Assembly: GCF_002028455.1 (NCBI RefSeq)
Contig: NZ_MWUM01000002.1
Span: 62,001-126,000 of the forward strand
Direction of reading: 5' to 3'
Length of the DNA stretch: 64,000 nucleotides
Origin: Zoogloea sp. LCSB751
Lineage (GTDB): Bacteria > Pseudomonadota > Gammaproteobacteria > Burkholderiales > Rhodocyclaceae
Positions 16,805 through 25,900 of this stretch are shown here, in pieces. Below the pieces are notes generated by a model. The model was not told the origin of the DNA and did not search any database. It worked only from the letters and a program-made list of their open reading frames with translations. The position numbers were made by a program, and so were the translations under genes. Within the stretch, counting starts at the first letter, position 1. The number at the start of each line of letters is the position of its first letter.

Positions 16805-17724
16805 CGGTCCGGACCCTTCAGGTAATAGTCGTAGGTGATTTCAATGCCTTTCTCCAGGGGGGTCGCGGCATGCCAACCCCAGCGGGAACTGCGCTCAATG
16901 CTGACGAGCTTTTGCAGCATTCCCACGGGCTTTGTCAAGTCGTGGGTAAAGCCGCCGGAATAGCCGATCACGCGGGCGGCAATTGCATAGTATTCATTGA
17001 CGGTCCAGTCACGGCCCAGGCCGGCATTCATCAGCGGCGGCAGGGATTCGAATTGCTCCACTGCGCGCCACATGCAGTCGGCCAGATCGCCGGCATACAT
17101 GAATTCCCGGCGTGCCTCGCCGGAGCCCCATATTTCCACCTGCTCGAGGCCACCGGTTTTCGCTTCGTGGAGCTTGCGGATGATGGAGGGCAGCATGTGC
17201 GCGCTAGCGGGCGCGAACTTGTCGTGGCGGCCGTAGATGTTGCAGGGGATCAAGGTCTTGTACTGGTACTCGGCGTTTTCCCGGGTGATGTATTCGCATA
17301 GCTTGGCGACGGCGATCTTGGCCAGGGCGTAGCCTTCATTGGTGGGCTCGAGCTCCCCGTGCAGGATCCGCTCCTCGCACAGCGGATTGGCTGCATCGCG
17401 CGGGTACATGCATGAACTGCCGAGATTGAGGAGGGCCTTCACGCCGCATGCACGTGCGGCCAGTACGAGGTTGCGTCCGATGTCCAGGTTGTCCACCAGG
17501 AACGCGACCGGCTCGCGCAGGTTGGCCTGGATGCCGCCCACCTTGCCTGCCGCATGAACGATGATGTCCGGTGCCTTTGCCGCGAGCCAGCGGTGTACCG
17601 CGGCGGCATCCCGCAGGTCGAGCTCGGTGCTGTCCGGGGCCAGGATGTCATGGCTCCGGGCGGTGGGGTGTTCGAGGAAATTGCGGCCGACCATGCCGCG
17701 TCCGCCCGTCAGGAAGATCCGCAC
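16801..17724 (-). CDS. NDP-sugar epimerase/reductase, Fcl/WcaG or ColC type
   Basis: 307 residues, extended short-chain dehydrogenase. NADP loop GGRGMVG at 7-13, catalytic SSCMYP and Y-x-x-x-K in GYALAKIAVAK. Fcl makes GDP-L-fucose from GDP-4-keto-6-deoxymannose; the close relative ColC makes GDP-L-colitose from the 3-deoxy product of ColD. The adjacent ColD-like gene favours colitose, but both sugars could be made if the enzyme accepts either substrate. GTG start at 17722-17724 with AGGAG seven bases upstream. Confidence 0.82.
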   Translation of the reverse strand: MRIFLTGGRGMVGRNFLEHPTARSHDILAPDSTELDLRDAAAVHRWLAAKAPDIIVHAAGKVGGIQANLREPVAFLVDNLDIGRNLVLAARACGVKALLNLGSSCMYPRDAANPLCEERILHGELEPTNEGYALAKIAVAKLCEYITRENAEYQYKTLIPCNIYGRHDKFAPASAHMLPSIIRKLHEAKTGGLEQVEIWGSGEARREFMYAGDLADCMWRAVEQFESLPPLMNAGLGRDWTVNEYYAIAARVIGYSGGFTHDLTKPVGMLQKLVSIERSSRWGWHAATPLEKGIEITYDYYLKGPDR

Positions 17725-17757
17725 GATTGTTCTCCTACTGCTGCCCGCCTTCGGTCA

Positions 17758-18861
17758 TCACTCGTGATGATCGAAGGCACTGAAACCGTGCTGTTTGACC
17801 AGTTCGTCCCGCTGGGCCTCCAAAAGATCTTCACGCACCATTTCCGCGACCAGTTCGGCAAAGCTTGTTTTCGGGGTCCACCCGAGTATTTCCCGCGCCC
17901 TGGTGGCATCGCCGAGGAGGCTGTCCACTTCGGTCGGCCTGAAATAGCGTGGATCCACGGCCACGATCGGTTGTGGGGAGTGCCGGGTGCCATCGGCGGA
18001 CACCCAGTACCCTTTTTCGTCGGTGCCGCTGCCCTCCCACCTGATGTACATGTCCAGCTCCCGGGCGGCGGCATCGACGAAATCCCGCACGCTGTGCTGG
18101 ACGCCGGTCGCGATCACGAAATCCTCCGGCGTGTCCTGCTGCAGCATCAGCCATTGCATCTCGACGTAGTCGCGGGCATGGCCCCAATCCCGTTTCGAAT
18201 CGAGGTTGCCCAGATACAGGCAGTCCTGCAGGCCCAGCTTGATGCGCGCAATGGCCCGGGTGATCTTCCGGGTCACGAAAGTCTCGCCGCGGACAGGACT
18301 TTCGTGATTGAACAGGATGCCGTTGCAGGCATACATGCCGTAGGCCTCCCGGTAGTTGATGGTGATCCAGTAGGCGTAGAGCTTGGCGATTGCGTACGGG
18401 CTGCGGGGGTAGAAGGGGGTGGTCTCCCGCTGCGGCGTCTCCCGCACGAGGCCGTAGAGCTCGGACGTGCTGGCCTGGTAGAAGCGGGTCCGGTCCTCGA
18501 GCCCGAGCATCTTGATGGCTTCCAGGATGCGCAGGGGGCCGAGGGCGTCGGAGTTGGCGGTGTACTCCGGCTCCTCGAAGCTGACGGCGACATGGCTCTG
18601 GGCGGCCAGGTTGTAGATCTCGTCCGGCCTGACTTTCTGGATGATCCGGATCAGGCTCGACGAGTCGGTCATGTCGCCGTGGTGCAGTACGAAGCGACCG
18701 TCGGACTGGTGTGGATCCTGGAACAGGTGGTCGATCCGGTGGGTGTTGAAGAGCGAGGTCCGGCGTTTGATGCCATGGACGATGTAGCCCTTCTGCAGCA
18801 GGAATTCAGCGAGATAGGATCCGTCCTGGCCCGTGATGCCCGTGATCAGCGCGATTTTCAT
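17758..18861 (-). CDS. gmd: GDP-mannose 4,6-dehydratase
   Basis: 367 residues, full length. [18 protein letters not shown] (5-22) is the NADP-binding loop; [11 protein letters not shown] carries the catalytic Thr/Ser-Glu and [12 protein letters not shown] the Tyr-x-x-x-Lys. It converts GDP-D-mannose to GDP-4-keto-6-deoxy-D-mannose, the common precursor of fucose and colitose. It lies 33 bases upstream of the epimerase/reductase gene and appears to head the glycan operon. GDP-mannose synthesis genes (manB, manC) are not in the window. Confidence 0.93.
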   Translation of the reverse strand: MKIALITGITGQDGSYLAEFLLQKGYIVHGIKRRTSLFNTHRIDHLFQDPHQSDGRFVLHHGDMTDSSSLIRIIQKVRPDEIYNLAAQSHVAVSFEEPEYTANSDALGPLRILEAIKMLGLEDRTRFYQASTSELYGLVRETPQRETTPFYPRSPYAIAKLYAYWITINYREAYGMYACNGILFNHESPVRGETFVTRKITRAIARIKLGLQDCLYLGNLDSKRDWGHARDYVEMQWLMLQQDTPEDFVIATGVQHSVRDFVDAAARELDMYIRWEGSGTDEKGYWVSADGTRHSPQPIVAVDPRYFRPTEVDSLLGDATRAREILGWTPKTSFAELVAEMVREDLLEAQRDELVKQHGFSAFDHHE

Positions 18862-18927
18862 GGTGCGGGTATTTCCTTTCGGTGGTCCTGCCGCAGGCTC
18901 CGGCCTGGGGGCTGGGTGCGTGGAGGG

Positions 18928-19584
18928 TCAGGCCTTGCGCAGGGCGTCGGATAGCTGGCCGGGCTGTGCGGCGGCCTGCCAGTGGGCTGGCAGCGCTTCG
19001 GCCGCGATGCTTCCGTAACCCCACGTCGCCGCGATGAACGGCAGTCCGTTGGCATCCGCCGATTCCCCGTCCTCGCTGCGGTCGCCGATGTAGATGGCGC
19101 TGTCCTTCGGCAATTCGTGGTCGGCCAGCAGGCGGGCGATCATCGCAGCCTTGTTGGGCAGCCGCGGCTCGAACAGGTCCAGCGCGTAGATGTGGTCGAA
19201 GTAGTCGAGCCAGCCCAGGTGGGCGAGGATCAGGCGGGTGGGGTGGATGCGCTTGTTGGTGGCGATGGACAGGGACAGGCCGGCCTCCCTCAGGGCTTTG
19301 ACCATGTCGCCGACGCCGGCATAGGCGGCGGTCTGCTTGTAGCCTTCGCTGTCGTAGCTGGTCTTGAAGCCGTCGGCGAGGCGGGCGATCAGCGCCGTGT
19401 CGGTGCTGCCGCTGAGCTGCTGCAGGGTTTCCAGCAGCGGCGGGCCGATGATGCTCTCGTCGATGGCGATCACCGGGTTCAGGCCGGCGTGGGCGAAGGC
19501 GTCGCGGAAGCTGGCCAGAATGGCCGGAGCGGAGTCGATGAGGGTGCCGTCGAGGTCGAACAGGATGTGGGTGTAGCGGGGCAT
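18928..19584 (-). CDS. HAD-family hydrolase, phosphoglycolate-phosphatase-like
   Basis: 218 residues with nucleophile Asp10 and acid Asp12 in FDLDGTLIDS, motif II SIATNKR, and motifs III/IV in PNKAAMI and YIGDRSEDGESA. An alpha-helical cap follows motif I (C1 cap), typical of Gph and pyrophosphatase-like members. It is 66 bases upstream of gmd on the same strand, so it may be the first gene of the glycan transcript, but its substrate cannot be deduced. Divergent from tcdA. Confidence 0.8.
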   Translation of the reverse strand: MPRYTHILFDLDGTLIDSAPAILASFRDAFAHAGLNPVIAIDESIIGPPLLETLQQLSGSTDTALIARLADGFKTSYDSEGYKQTAAYAGVGDMVKALREAGLSLSIATNKRIHPTRLILAHLGWLDYFDHIYALDLFEPRLPNKAAMIARLLADHELPKDSAIYIGDRSEDGESADANGLPFIAATWGYGSIAAEALPAHWQAAAQPGQLSDALRKA

Positions 19585-19670
19585 GGGCGTGGTTGCGTGA
19601 TGAGCGGCAAGGACCCGGGATTATGGCCCCGTCGGGTATATTTGCGCGCCCGACCCGGATTTTGTGCGCC

Positions 19671-20459
19671 ATGGAAACGACCGATCTTGATGCCCCCGAC
19701 GATTCCCGCCGCTTCGGCGGCCTGGCCCGCCTGTATGGTGAGGCTGGACGCGCCCGGCTGGCGGAGGCGCGGGTCTGCGTGGTGGGTATCGGCGGCGTCG
19801 GTTCGTGGGCGGCCGAAGGGCTGGCCCGCAGTGGCATCGGCGCGCTGACGCTGATCGACCTGGACCACGTCGCCGAATCCAACATCAACCGCCAGATCCA
19901 CGCCGCGGACGCGACCCTCGGCCAGGCCAAGGTGGAGGCCATGCGCGAGCGTATCGCCGGCTACAACCCGGCCTGCCGGGTGGATGTGGTGGATGACTTC
20001 GTGACCGCCGACAACACCGCCGAGCTGCTCGGCGCCGGCTTCGACTACGTGGTGGATGCCATCGACGCGGTACGCGTGAAGGTGGCGATGATCGCCTTCT
20101 GCCGACGTGCCGGTGTGCCGGTGATCACCTGTGGTGCCGCTGGCGGGCAGATCGACCCGACGCAGATCCGTGTGGACGACCTGGCGCGGACCATCCAGGA
20201 CCCGCTGCTGGCCAAGGTGCGTGGGCAGTTGCGCAAGGCGCACGGCTTTACCCGCGATCCGAAGAAGAAGTTCGGCGTGGAGGCGGTGTTCTCCACAGAG
20301 CCGCTGCGCTACCCGTCGTCCGACGTGGCCTGCGAGGTGTCGGTGGGGGGGCCGGCCGGCCTCAACTGCGCCGGCTTCGGCTCGGTAGTGACGGTGACTG
20401 CCAGCGTCGGTTTGTTTGCCGCCGCGCGGGTCCTCAACGGGCTGGCTGCGGCCCGATGA
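19671..20459 (+). CDS. tcdA: tRNA threonylcarbamoyladenosine dehydratase (TcdA/CsdL)
   Basis: 262 residues, E1-like ThiF fold. VVGIGGVGSWAAE is the ATP loop, LIDLDHVAESNINRQ the conserved Asp/Arg segment, and VITCGAAGGQIDPTQI plus GFTRDPKKKFG are specific to TcdA. It cyclises t6A at position 37 of tRNAs to ct6A. The ATG at 19671 is preferred over an ATG at 19593 because the intervening residues are not part of the family. It lacks the Zn-binding Cys pairs of ThiF, as expected. Its 3' end overlaps the convergent peptidase gene by 26 bases. Confidence 0.88.
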   Translation: METTDLDAPDDSRRFGGLARLYGEAGRARLAEARVCVVGIGGVGSWAAEGLARSGIGALTLIDLDHVAESNINRQIHAADATLGQAKVEAMRERIAGYNPACRVDVVDDFVTADNTAELLGAGFDYVVDAIDAVRVKVAMIAFCRRAGVPVITCGAAGGQIDPTQIRVDDLARTIQDPLLAKVRGQLRKAHGFTRDPKKKFGVEAVFSTEPLRYPSSDVACEVSVGGPAGLNCAGFGSVVTVTASVGLFAAARVLNGLAAAR

Positions 20460-21279
20460 ACAAGGCGGGGTCGACCGCCGCGCCGTTGAGATAGACGCTC
20501 CAGTGCAGGTGCGGGCCGGTGGCCCGGCCGCTGCTGCCCGACTGGCCGAGCACGTCGCCGCGGCGCACCGCCTGGCCGAGCTGGACGCCGGCTTTGTCCA
20601 GGTGGCAGACCATGCTGACGAAACCCTGGCCGTGGTCCACGAAGACGGTTTTCCCGTTGAAGTAGAAGTCGTCCACCAGCGTCACCACGCCGTCGGCCGG
20701 GGCGCGTACGGCGGTCCCGGTCGGTACTGCCACGTCCAGCCCGGTGTGCGGTGCGCGCGGCTCGTCGTTGAAGATGCGGCGCAGGCCGAAGCGGCTGGAC
20801 AGGCGGCCAGTGGCCGGTAGCGTGAGATCCGTGCGGGGTACCGGCACGTCGCGGAACTGGCTGCGTACGCTGATCTGGCGATCCCGCTCGGCGTTGATGC
20901 GGTCCAGGTCCTCCTCGTCCGGATTGACCATCTTGGGGTTCTTGATGGTCAGGCGCTGCACCGGGTAGGCCTTGGCGGCCACGTGGAAGGGCTGGGTGCG
21001 GCGGGCGCCGTCCGGGCCGATTTCCAGGTATTGATCGCCGACCGGTGTGTCGAGGGGCAGGCCGACCAGCGCGTACCAGCCTTCCCGGCGCTGTTGCAGG
21101 AGCACCGGATGGCCGGCGTAGCGGACTTCCGGGCGGGGCGTGCTGGCTTCGGCGACGAGGATGGATGCGACGCCGCCGGGAACCGATTCCGGGCGCAGTT
21201 CGGCATGGGCGGGGCCGATGCTGCCGGCCAGCAGGAGGAGGGCGGCAGCGGTGTGCCGGAGGCGGGGCGGAATGAACAT
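20434..21279 (-). CDS. Secreted M23 (LytM-type) peptidase
   Basis: 281 residues. Signal peptide at 1-26 (hydrophobic AAALLLLAGS, cleavage after AHA). The catalytic domain is at about 155-275 with Zn ligands His178 and Asp182 (HTGLD) and the HLH pair at 257-259, so an active D,D- or D,L-endopeptidase acting on peptidoglycan in the periplasm is expected. Residues 30-110 form a beta-rich N-terminal module as in other stand-alone periplasmic LytM proteins. The start at 21279 gives the signal peptide; an upstream ATG at 21324 would spoil it. Confidence 0.87.
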   Translation of the reverse strand: MFIPPRLRHTAAALLLLAGSIGPAHAELRPESVPGGVASILVAEASTPRPEVRYAGHPVLLQQRREGWYALVGLPLDTPVGDQYLEIGPDGARRTQPFHVAAKAYPVQRLTIKNPKMVNPDEEDLDRINAERDRQISVRSQFRDVPVPRTDLTLPATGRLSSRFGLRRIFNDEPRAPHTGLDVAVPTGTAVRAPADGVVTLVDDFYFNGKTVFVDHGQGFVSMVCHLDKAGVQLGQAVRRGDVLGQSGSSGRATGPHLHWSVYLNGAAVDPALFIGPQPAR

Positions 21280-21389
21280 GGCGGAGCGGGAACGCAGTGG
21301 GGTGGGGATTTGACCATGTTCCACCGGCTGCGTGGATTAACATCGAGTATGGTCACATCAGTTTTGACGCAGACAGGCAGGAGCAGAGG

Positions 21390-21755
21390 ATGACGCAGGA
21401 CGCAATCGTATTGTTTGCCCATGGGGCGCGGGATCCGGAATGGGCGAAGCCGGCCCGGCGTGTAGCGGCCGAGGTGCAAGGCCTGCGGCCGGACGCACAG
21501 GTGACGGTGGCCTTCCTCGAGCTGATGGAGCCGACCCTGGCCGACGCGGTGGAAGCCGCGGTTGCGGCGGGCGCGCGCAATCTGCGCATCGTGCCGCTGT
21601 TCCTGGCCCAGGGCGGCCACCTCAAGCGCGATGTGCCGGCCCTGGTCGAGGCCGCCAGGGCCCGTCATCCGGACTGTCGTATCGAACTGGTGGCGGCAGT
21701 GGGGGAGGACGACGGCGTCGTGCGGGCGATGGCCGCTTATTCAGCAGGAGCCTGA
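21390..21755 (+). CDS. Small CbiX/SirB-type sirohydrochlorin chelatase
   Basis: 121 residues, a single chelatase domain. The metal/tetrapyrrole His residues are in LFAHGARDPEW (His11) and QGGHLKRD (near 72), and FLELMEPTLADAV is the usual helix. Such short proteins insert Co or Fe (or Ni) into sirohydrochlorin, probably as dimers, for cobalamin or siroheme. The ATG at 21390 has CAGGAG upstream. It stands alone here with no other tetrapyrrole genes, so the metal cannot be told. Confidence 0.78.
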   Translation: MTQDAIVLFAHGARDPEWAKPARRVAAEVQGLRPDAQVTVAFLELMEPTLADAVEAAVAAGARNLRIVPLFLAQGGHLKRDVPALVEAARARHPDCRIELVAAVGEDDGVVRAMAAYSAGA

Positions 21756-21835
21756 CTACTGGCGGTGGGGGGGCTCAAGGCTGTGGAGGCGGCTTCATCC
21801 GCCTGACCGGTGGAATGGAGGTGGGGCTTCAAGTC

Positions 21836-21861
21836 GTGGGGGCGGATGAATTGGCCCCTAC
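21836..21861. repeat. Degenerate REP-like palindrome
   Basis: GTGGGGGCGGATGAATTGGCCCCTAC resembles the REP unit seen elsewhere in the window but with mismatches in the core. It lies in the 176-bp gap between the chelatase gene and the RND operon, next to another short inverted repeat (GGCGGCTTCATCCGCC around 21789-21804). Confidence 0.5.
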
Positions 21862-21896
21862 TGCAGTCAGCCGCGCTTGTGGGATTCTGCCAGGGC

Positions 21897-21932
21897 TTGA
21901 CGGTTTTAAATATTAGATTATTCTAATATTTA
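21897..21932 (+). promoter_or_regulatory. RND operon promoter with AT-rich palindromic operator overlapping the start codon
   Basis: A 26-bp inverted repeat at 21907-21932 has 11-bp arms TAAATATTAGA / TCTAATATTTA, and its last base is the A of the ATG. A -35-like TTGACG (21897-21902) and a -10-like TATTCT (21919-21924, 16-base spacing) place transcription start at or next to the ATG, so the mRNA may be leaderless; no Shine-Dalgarno sequence exists. A repressor bound here would block -10, start site and initiation codon. Such AT-rich repeats suit ArsR- or TetR-family repressors; none is encoded nearby. Confidence 0.6.
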
Positions 21933-22984
21933 TGTCGCGATACTTCTCTCTTCTCGGCGCCGGCCTGTTGGCCGGCCTGATGCTCACCCATGGGCCGCTG
22001 CTGGCGGCCGATGGCGCGGATGCTGTTCCCACTGTCCAGGTCCGTGTATTAGCCCGCGCCAGCACCTATGCCAGCGAAGCCGTCATCGAGGCGGTCCGCC
22101 AGGCCACTGTTGCGTCCCAAGTACAGGGGCGCGTGCTGGAGGCCAAGGTGGATGCCGGCGCGCGCGTGCGCCAGGGCGAGGTGTTGATGCGCATCGATAC
22201 CCGCGAGGCCGACCAGGCGGTAGCTGGCGCTGCCGCCAACGTGGCCGCGGCCCAGGCGCGGCTCGGCGACGCCCGCTTGAGCCTGGAGCGCGCACGCAGT
22301 CTCAAAGCACGCAATTTCGTCAGTGCTGCCGCCCTCGACCAGGCCCAGGCCGCCTACGACGCGGCGCTGGCCCAGCAGAAGGCGGCCGAGGCCGGGCGCG
22401 CTCAGGCGGCCGCCTCGCGCGGTTTCGCCACCGTCACTTCGCCGCTCAATGGTGTCGTTGCTCAGCGCCTCACGGAGGCGGGTGAAATGGCCCAGCCGGG
22501 GCGCCCGCTGCTGATCGTCTATGAGCCGGGCAGCCTGCGTGCGGTGGCCGACGTGCCCCAGGCCCGTCTGGCTGACTTGGCCAAGGCCGGCATGAAGGCG
22601 CGGGTCGAGTTTCCTGAGTCCGGGCGCTGGCTGGATGCGGCGTCCGTCGTAGTGCTGCCGGCGGCCGACCCGCGTACCCACACTGCCCGCGTGCGGGTGA
22701 ATCTGTCGGCCGAGGTGGCCGGCGTGGTGCCGGGCATGGCGGCGCGCGTGCATTTCGCGGTCGGTGAGGCGCCGCGCATCGCGGTGCCGGCGGCGGCGGT
22801 GCTGCGCCGCGGCGAATTGACCGGCATCTACGTGGCGGACGGCAAGGGCGGCTTCAGCCTGCGCCAGCTGCGCCTCGGCAATGCGCTCGACGATGGCAGC
22901 GTCGAGGTGCTGGCGGGTCTCGCCGGCGGCGAGAGCGTGGCGCTCGATCCGGTGCGTGCCGGCCTGGCCCGGAAGGCGCGCTAA
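21932..22984 (+). CDS. RND efflux system, periplasmic adaptor subunit
   Basis: 350 residues, membrane fusion protein. An N-terminal signal peptide (LGAGLLAGLMLTHGPLLA) is followed by the lipoyl/barrel-sandwich half (VASQVQGRVLEAKVDAG, about 60-80), an alpha-hairpin at about 95-165 rich in Ala and Gln, the second lipoyl half (ATVTSPLNGVVAQRLTEAGE) and a beta-barrel. It links the inner-membrane pump to an outer-membrane channel, which is not encoded here. The start codon overlaps the operator, with no ribosome site. The stop is 2 bases before the permease ATG. Confidence 0.88.
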   Translation: MSRYFSLLGAGLLAGLMLTHGPLLAADGADAVPTVQVRVLARASTYASEAVIEAVRQATVASQVQGRVLEAKVDAGARVRQGEVLMRIDTREADQAVAGAAANVAAAQARLGDARLSLERARSLKARNFVSAAALDQAQAAYDAALAQQKAAEAGRAQAAASRGFATVTSPLNGVVAQRLTEAGEMAQPGRPLLIVYEPGSLRAVADVPQARLADLAKAGMKARVEFPESGRWLDAASVVVLPAADPRTHTARVRVNLSAEVAGVVPGMAARVHFAVGEAPRIAVPAAAVLRRGELTGIYVADGKGGFSLRQLRLGNALDDGSVEVLAGLAGGESVALDPVRAGLARKAR

Positions 22985-22986
22985 CC

Positions 22987-25900
22987 ATGGGCATCGCCGG
23001 ACGTCTTGCGGCGCTGTTCCAGCGCAACGCCCTCACACCCCTGCTCGCTCTGGTGCTGATGTTGCTCGGTGTATTCGCCGCGTTGATCACGCCGAAGGAG
23101 GAGGAGCCACAGATCGACGTGACGATGGCCGACGTGATGGTGGCCTTCCCGGGCGCCTCGGCGAAGGACGTGGAGGCCCTCGTCGCGCGGCCGGCGGAGC
23201 AGGTGCTGTCGCGCATCGCCGGCATGGACCACGTCTTCTCGGTGTCGCGTCCAGGGATGGCGGTGATCACCGTGCAGTTCAAGGTCGGCGTCAAGAACCA
23301 GGACGCCATCGTGCGCCTGTACGACACCATTCACAGCCACCGGGACTGGATCTCCCCCGAGCTCGGCGTGGCCGAGCCGATCGTCAAGCCGAAGGGCATC
23401 GACGACGTGCCGATTGTGGCCCTTACGCTGTGGACGCGCGACGAGGCCCGTTCGGCCTTCGACCTGCAGCAGGTGGCGCAGGCGGTGGAGGTCGAACTCA
23501 AGCGCGTCAAGGGTACCCGCGACGTCAGTACCATCGGCGGCCCCGGTCACGTGCTGCGCGTGCTGCTCGACGTGGGGAGGATGAACGCCTTCGGCATCAC
23601 GCCGCAGGACCTGAAGGGCGCGCTGCTGCTCGCCAACGCGTCCCAGCCGAGCGGCGTGCTGACCCGCGCCAATCAGGAGGTGCTGGTGCAGACCGGCACT
23701 TACGTGGAGAGCGCCGCCGACGTGCGGCGCCTGGTGGTTGGCGTGTCCGGCGGCAAGCCGGTGCACGTGGCCGACGTGGCGACGGTGCTCGACGGGCCGG
23801 ACCAGCCGTCCCGCTATGTGTGGCACGGCCTCGGCAAGGGGGCGCCCGATGCTGGCGCGGCGGCCGGCGAGCGCTTCCCGGCGGTGACCCTGTCCATCTC
23901 CAAGAAGCCGGGCGAAAACGCTGCCGACGTGGCCGACGGCGTGATCCGCCGCATCGCGGCCTTGAAGGGCAGCATCGTGCCGGACGGCGTCGAGGTGACG
24001 ATCACCCGCAACTACGGCGCAACGGCCACCGAGAAGGCCGACAAGCTGATCGGCAAGCTGGTCTTCGCCACCTCGGCGGTGGTGCTGCTGGTGTTTTTCG
24101 CGCTCGGCAAACGCGAGGCGGTGATCGTCGGCGCGGCGGTGACCCTGACTCTGGCGGCGACCCTGTTCGCGTCCTGGGCCTGGGGCTTCACGCTCAACCG
24201 GGTCAGCCTGTTCGCGCTGATCTTCTCCATCGGCATCCTGGTGGACGACGCCATCGTGGTCGTCGAGAACATCCACCGCTGGCACGCCCTGGAGCCGGGC
24301 AAGCCCCTGTGGCAGCTGATCCCGAAGGCGGTGGACGAGGTCGGCGGGCCGACCATCCTGGCCACTTTCACGGTCATCGCGGCGTTGTTGCCGATGGCCT
24401 TCGTCAGTGGCCTGATGGGCCCCTACATGAGCCCGATCCCGATCAACGCATCGATGGGCATGTTCATTTCGCTGGCGGTGGCCTTCGTGGTGACCCCGTG
24501 GCTGGCCGGCAAGCTGATGAAGGGCGGGCACGTTCCTGACGCCGCCTCCCCCGTGGGGGCGATTTCAATCGCCCAAACCCCGTCCGACCACGGCCCCGAC
24601 CGCCTCACCCACCGCCTCGAAGCCCTGTTCCGCCGCCTGATGACGCCGCTGCTCGATCCGGTCCGCGGCGGCCGTGTGCGCGCCAGGCTGTGGTTCGGCG
24701 TGGTGCTGGCGATCGCCCTGTCGGTGTCGCTCGCGGTGGTGCAGTTGGTGGTGCTGAAGATGCTGCCCTTCGACAACAAGAGCGAGTTCCAGGTGGTCCT
24801 CGACATGCCGGTCGGCACGCCGGTCGAGGCCACGGCCGAGGTGTTGCGAGAAATCGGTGCCGAGCTGGCCAAGGTCGATGAGGTCACCGACTTCCAGGCT
24901 TACGCCGGCACCGCGTCGCCGATCAACTTCAATGGCCTGGTCCGTCAGTATTACCTGCGTGCCCAGCCCGAGATGGGCGACATTCAGGTGAACCTGGTGG
25001 ACAAGCATCACCGCAGCCGGCAGAGCCACGAGATCGCGGTGAGCGTGCGCGACGCGGTGGCTGCCATCGCCAAAAAGCACGGCGGCAATGCCAAGGTAGT
25101 GGAGGTGCCGCCGGGGCCGCCGGTGCTGTCGCCGATCGTCGCCGAGGTGTACGGCCCCGATTACGCCGGGCAGGTGGCGGTGGCCGGCAAGGTGCGTGCG
25201 GCCTTCGAGACCAGCGCGGACATCGTCGGCGTGGACGACACGGTGGACGAGGCGGCGCCCAAGCTGGTGCTGCGCGTCAATCAAGCCAAGGCGGCCCAGC
25301 TCGGCGTGGCCCAGGCCGACATTGTCGAAGTGGTGCGCCTGGGCCTCGGCGGCGAGAACGTCACGCCGGTGCATGGCGGCGACAACAAGTACGAGATTCC
25401 GGTGCGCCTGACGCTGCCGTCGGAAGACCTGTCGGGCATCGAGCAGATCCTGCAGATGCGTGTCCGAGCCCGCGCAGCGGAGGCTGGCGGCGCGCTGGTG
25501 CCGGTGTCGGAGCTGGTTCAGGTGGAGCCGACGCGGCGGGAGCAAGTGATCTACCACAAGGACCTGCTGCCGGTGGTCTATGTGACCGGCGACATGGGCG
25601 GCAAGCTGGACTCGCCGCTGTACGGCATGTTCGACATTCGCAGCCGCGTGAAGGACCTGCCGCTGGTCGGCGAACGCCTGGCCGGCACCCTCGACGAGTG
25701 GTTCATCCACCAGCCGGACGACCCCTACGCGGCCTACGCCATCAAGTGGGATGGCGAATGGCAGATCACCTACGAGACTTTCCGCGACATGGGCGCCGCC
25801 TACGCGGTGGGCCTGGTGCTGATCTACGTGCTGGTGGTGGCCCAGTTCCGCAGCTACCTGGTGCCGCTGATCATCATGGCGCCGATCCCGCTGACTCTCA

